From Pelagibacterales bacterium SAG-MED48 (GTDB lineage Bacteria > Pseudomonadota > Alphaproteobacteria > Pelagibacterales > Pelagibacteraceae): DNA of 64,000 bases. The notes beneath the pieces were generated by a model, which was not told the origin of the DNA, searched no databases, and worked only from the letters and a program-made list of their open reading frames with translations. The stretch spans positions 40,275-104,274 of the forward strand of contig JACWEP010000002.1 in NCBI GenBank assembly GCA_014653375.1, read 5' to 3'. The position numbers were made by a program, and so were the translations under genes. Shown here one piece after another: positions 60,663-64,000 of this stretch. The stretch's first letter is position 1. Every line of letters starts with the position of its first letter.

Positions 60663-62117
60663 TTAAATTTTTTGGTCGTATTCGCCAATTTTTCCAGTTT
60701 TTTGAAGTAAATCATCAATAAAATCAAAGATTTTTTTCTTTCTATCATCAGATGTTGGACTTTCGGTTACTATAACTAAAGAAGGTTTGTTTGATGACGC
60801 TCTAATTAAACCCCATGAACCGTCTTCAAAAGAAAATCTTACACCATTAACAGTTAAAATCTCAGTAATAATTTGATCATCAATTTTAGTTTTATTATCT
60901 TTAATTTCTTCAATTTGTTTTACTAAATCTTCTACTACTTGATATTTTTCTTCATCCTTACAAAAAGGTGCCATAGTTGGTGTTTGGAAGGTATTTGGTA
61001 GTTCATTAATTATTTCACTCATCATTTTGTTTTGACTATCTAATAGGTGACAAACATGAATAGCTGAATTAATTCCATCATCATAACCAAAACCTAATGG
61101 CTGATTAAAAAAGAAATGTCCACTTTTTTCAAAGCCAGCTAAAGCTTTTTCAGTGTTAACCTTTCTCTTAATATGTGAGTGGCCAGTTTTCCAATAAATT
61201 GTTTCACAATTATTATCTGATAAAACTTTATCAGTTGCATAAAGACCAGTAGATTTAACATCTACTACAAATTTAGAGTTTTTATGTATAGCTGATAAGT
61301 TTCTTGCAATTAATAAACCAATTTTATCAGAAAATATTTCATTACCTTTATCATCAATTACTCCAACTCTATCTCCATCACCATCAAAACCAAAACCAAT
61401 ATCTGCATCATTATCTTTTACAGCTTTTGCAATTGCGTGAAGCATTTCTAAATCTTCAGGATTTGGATTATATTTTGGAAAAGTCCAATCTAAATTACAA
61501 TCAAGCTCTATTACTTCACAACCTATTCCTCTTAAAATGTCAGGGGCAAATATTCCAGCTGTACCATTCCCACAAGCAACAACAGCTTTAATTTTTTTAG
61601 TTATTTTATTTTTATTTATTAAATCATCTTTATAAATTTGTTGAAAATTTTCTATCTGTTTTTCTGTTCCTTCTCCATTTGAAAACTTTTCATTTAAAGT
61701 TATATCTTTTAGTTCTTTCATTTCTTCTGGTGCATGAGTTAAACCTTTTTTGATACCCATTTTTACACCGGTCCAACCATTTTCATTATGACTAGCCGTA
61801 ACCATTGCAACGGCATCTGCATCTAAATTAAATTGAGCAAAATAAACCATAGGAGAAAGTGACAAACCTATATCTTCAATATGACATCCAGTTGAGCTTA
61901 ACCCTTTTTTAAGAGCTGTTTTTATTTCTTCACTGTAAGATCTGTAATCATGTCCAACAATAATTCTTGGATTAGTTTTTTTTGTATGAATCTTTATTTG
62001 TGTGCCTAAACCTTTTCCAAGATTGGTTATACCTTCACTATTAATGTCTTTTTCATACAACCAACGAGCGTCATATTCTCTAAAACCATAGGGGTCTATT
62101 TTTGTATTTTGGCTCAT
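60663..62117 (-). CDS. phosphomannomutase/phosphoglucomutase
   Basis: The 484-residue protein has the phosphohexomutase residues: catalytic Ser109 in VTASHNENGWTG, the Mg-binding DGDGDR at 245-250, GFEKSGHF as the sugar-recognition loop and RASSNKPSLVIVTES as the phosphate-binding C-terminal motif. It interconverts hexose-1- and -6-phosphates for GDP-mannose or UDP-glucose, feeding surface glycans such as those of the first island. It is convergent with the secreted-protein gene with no gap. Confidence 0.9.
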   Translation of the reverse strand: MSQNTKIDPYGFREYDARWLYEKDINSEGITNLGKGLGTQIKIHTKKTNPRIIVGHDYRSYSEEIKTALKKGLSSTGCHIEDIGLSLSPMVYFAQFNLDADAVAMVTASHNENGWTGVKMGIKKGLTHAPEEMKELKDITLNEKFSNGEGTEKQIENFQQIYKDDLINKNKITKKIKAVVACGNGTAGIFAPDILRGIGCEVIELDCNLDWTFPKYNPNPEDLEMLHAIAKAVKDNDADIGFGFDGDGDRVGVIDDKGNEIFSDKIGLLIARNLSAIHKNSKFVVDVKSTGLYATDKVLSDNNCETIYWKTGHSHIKRKVNTEKALAGFEKSGHFFFNQPLGFGYDDGINSAIHVCHLLDSQNKMMSEIINELPNTFQTPTMAPFCKDEEKYQVVEDLVKQIEEIKDNKTKIDDQIITEILTVNGVRFSFEDGSWGLIRASSNKPSLVIVTESPTSDDRKKKIFDFIDDLLQKTGKIGEYDQKI

Positions 62118-62227
62118 CTGTTAATTACTTACTCTTTTTTTTATTTTTTTATTGATAAATTTTTTATCATGTTCTATAAATGTTCTATTGATTTGTTATT
62201 TATATAGTATATCAATACAAAGCGCAT

Positions 62228-62242
62228 ACAACATATAGTTGT
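62228..62242 (+). promoter_or_regulatory. possible NrdR-like palindrome upstream of nrdA
   Basis: ACAAC-ATATA-GTTGT is a perfect 5-bp inverted repeat, 34 bp before the nrdA ATG. NrdR boxes are A/T-rich palindromes of similar look, usually in pairs about three turns apart; a second clear copy was not found near 62204, where the sequence is only a partial match. A chance palindrome is possible. Confidence 0.35.
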
Positions 62243-62275
62243 TTTCGTCACAATAACAAATTATAATACTTATTT

Positions 62276-64000
62276 ATGAACAAAATTTTATCTCAGGCCC
62301 TAAAGAAAGCTGTCTCTGAATATAGCCCTAATGTTAATGAGGTTACAAAAGATAAAAGACCAGATCTTTTCTCATTAAATAATGAAACTGAATTATTTCA
62401 AAATGATAAAGGGATTATCATTAAGATTGATCGTTCGAGAGATGCAAATTTAACAGATTTTGGAAAAGCAACTTTAAAGGATAGATACCTAGGTCATAAC
62501 GAATCTTATCAAGATTTATTTGCACGTGTTGCTAGCTCATATGCAGATGATAATTTACATGCACAAAGAATTTATAACTACATTAGTAAACTTTGGTTTA
62601 TGCCAGCAACACCAGTTCTATCTAATGGTGGAACAAAAAGAGGATTACCTATTTCTTGTTTTTTAAATGAAGCAACAGATAGCTTAGGAGGCATTCTTGA
62701 TCTTTGGAGTGAGAATGTTTGGTTGGCTGCAAAAGGTGGTGGTATAGGAAGTTACTGGGGTAACTTAAGATCTATTGGAGAAAAAATTGGAAAAGTTGGA
62801 AAAACATCTGGAATAATTCCTTTCATAAAAGTCATGGACTCATTGACTATGGCTATTAGCCAAGGATCATTAAGAAGAGGTTCAGCTGCTTGTTACCTTC
62901 CAGTTGATCATCCTGAAATTGAAGAATTTATTGAAATGAGAAGACCAACAGGTGGTGATCCAAACAGAAAAGCATTAAACTTACATCACGGTGTTTTACT
63001 TTCAGATGCATTTATGAGAGCTGTTGAAAATGATGAGCAATGGGGATTAAAAAGCCCTGCAGACGGAACTGTTCAGCAAACTATATCAGCTAGAAATTTG
63101 TGGATTAGATTATTAACAGCAAGAATAGAAACTGGAGAACCTTATATAATCTATATAGATACTGTTAACAGATTAATTCCTCAACATCATAAACTTGCTA
63201 ACTTGACTGTGAAAACATCAAACTTATGTAGTGAAATAACTTTACCTACTGGAATTGATAAAGATGGTAGAGATAGAACAGCAGTTTGTTGTTTATCTTC
63301 ATTAAATTTGGAAAAGTATGATGAGTGGAAAGATGATCCAGATATGATCAAAGACGTCATGAGATTTTTAGATAATGTATTATCTGATTTTATCGACAAA
63401 GCTCCAGATCAATTTAAAGATGCTAAATATTCAGCTGAAAGAGAAAGAAGTGTTGGATTAGGTGTGATGGGCTTTCATTCTTTTTTACAAAAAAATAGAA
63501 TTCCCCTAGAGTCAGTAATGGCTAAATCTTGGAATAAAAAAATATTTAAACAGATTGATAAAGAGGTTAATCAAGCTTCAAAAGATTTAGCTGAAGAAAG
63601 AGGGGCTTGTCCAGATGCAGCAGAATATGGTTATCAAGAGAGATTTTCTAATAAAACTGCAATTGCACCAACTGCATCGATTTCAATTATTTGTGGTGGG
63701 GCATCTCCTGGTGTGGAGCCAATAGCTGCTAATAGCTACACTCATAAGACTTTATCTGGTTCTTTTAATGTTAGAAATAGATATTTAGAAGAAATCTTAG
63801 AAGGACATGGTAAAAATGATGATGAAACTTGGTCTACAATTACAACAAACCAAGGCTCAGTATCGCATTTAGATTTTTTAACCGATTTAGAAAAAGATGT
63901 CTTTAAAACAGCTTTTGAACTTAATCAGCAGTGGATTATTGAATTAAGTGGAGATAGAACTCCATTTATATCTCAAGCGCAGTCAGTAAATTTATTTCTA
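62276..64000 (+). CDS. nrdA: ribonucleoside-diphosphate reductase, large subunit (partial, runs off window)
   Basis: From ATG 62276 the frame stays open for 575 codons to the window edge. PATPVLSNGG, PISCFL (Cys128), NLCSEI (Asn316, Cys318, Glu320), CCLSSLNL (Cys338/339), GLGVMGFHSFL and PTASIS are the class I alpha-subunit residues for ribonucleotide reduction. The first active-site Cys is at 128 instead of about 225 in Escherichia coli NrdA, so the N-terminal ATP-cone is absent. It converts NDPs to dNDPs with a radical subunit, expected beyond the window. It is divergent from phosphomannomutase across 158 bp. Confidence 0.93.
   Translation, partial: MNKILSQALKKAVSEYSPNVNEVTKDKRPDLFSLNNETELFQNDKGIIIKIDRSRDANLTDFGKATLKDRYLGHNESYQDLFARVASSYADDNLHAQRIYNYISKLWFMPATPVLSNGGTKRGLPISCFLNEATDSLGGILDLWSENVWLAAKGGGIGSYWGNLRSIGEKIGKVGKTSGIIPFIKVMDSLTMAISQGSLRRGSAACYLPVDHPEIEEFIEMRRPTGGDPNRKALNLHHGVLLSDAFMRAVENDEQWGLKSPADGTVQQTISARNLWIRLLTARIETGEPYIIYIDTVNRLIPQHHKLANLTVKTSNLCSEITLPTGIDKDGRDRTAVCCLSSLNLEKYDEWKDDPDMIKDVMRFLDNVLSDFIDKAPDQFKDAKYSAERERSVGLGVMGFHSFLQKNRIPLESVMAKSWNKKIFKQIDKEVNQASKDLAEERGACPDAAEYGYQERFSNKTAIAPTASISIICGGASPGVEPIAANSYTHKTLSGSFNVRNRYLEEILEGHGKNDDETWSTITTNQGSVSHLDFLTDLEKDVFKTAFELNQQWIIELSGDRTPFISQAQSVNLFL

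Noticed and set aside
61304..61591. 95-codon forward open frame inside phosphomannomutase
   Set aside because: The translation is a Gln/His/Leu-rich run typical of an antisense frame of Lys/Asp-rich coding sequence.

Overview
The window looks like a streamlined SAR11-type alphaproteobacterium (Pelagibacterales), judged by reading rather than by any search. It is very AT-rich. Genes are packed with 0-20 bp gaps, and many convergent genes overlap at their stop codons. No intergenic stretch exceeds about 250 bp; the largest (9498-9739) holds nothing I recognise. The gene content is dominated by high-affinity uptake systems (two ABC systems, one TRAP, one TctCBA), by one-carbon/osmolyte enzymes (dimethylglycine dehydrogenase, GcvT-like demethylase, two homocysteine methyltransferases) and by small-molecule oxidoreductases. 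No integrase, transposase, CRISPR array or rRNA was seen.

Layout. (1) About 1-9500: a cell-surface polysaccharide island, visibly even poorer in GC than the rest. It carries a Wzx-like flippase, a GMC oxidoreductase with a Gfo/Idh-like partner, methyltransferases, a formyltransferase-propeller fusion, a UDP-sugar dehydrogenase and a WecG/TagA glycosyltransferase. (2) 9740-15567: dimethylglycine dehydrogenase, a small membrane protein, another island-like methyltransferase, tRNA-Met(CAU), then apt, an MTA/SAH nucleosidase and a fused speD-speE. The last three form a closed route from spermidine synthesis to adenine salvage. (3) 15628-25181: an amino-acid ABC system without an ATPase gene, a PhyH dioxygenase, a GT9 glycosyltransferase, an AbrB-type permease, TctCBA and an EamA exporter. 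(4) 25221-38153: mixed metabolism (GT4, redoxin, gamma-carbonic anhydrase, tautomerase, hydratase, hydroxyacid dehydrogenase), rpoZ, a CaiB-type CoA-transferase, a TRAP transporter, dusA and TauE. (5) 38206-46140: a betaine-type osmolyte locus with proX, a GcvT-like protein, a DMSO-reductase-family molybdoenzyme, a double-length proW and a divergent proV. (6) 46133-57988: EamA exporters, Fe-alcohol dehydrogenase, amidase, two homocysteine methyltransferases, CoA-ester lyase, serine hydrolase, VOC protein, aldehyde dehydrogenase and malonyl-CoA decarboxylase. (7) 58004-64000: DUF2061, HIT protein, then a stem-loop-rich leader before a lone inverse-autotransporter beta-barrel and a cysteine-rich secreted protein, then phosphomannomutase and a ribonucleotide reductase that runs off the window end.

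The two observations I would follow first are these. In three unrelated transporter operons (ABC, TctCBA, TRAP) a strong stem-loop lies directly against or across the start codon of the gene following the binding-protein gene, which suggests a shared device for making much more binding protein than membrane subunit. In the second, an intimin/invasin-type barrel with no passenger is followed 2 bp later by a separately secreted eight-cysteine protein, under a structured leader. The molybdoenzyme/GcvT-like/betaine-transporter locus is a third candidate for unrecognised osmolyte chemistry.
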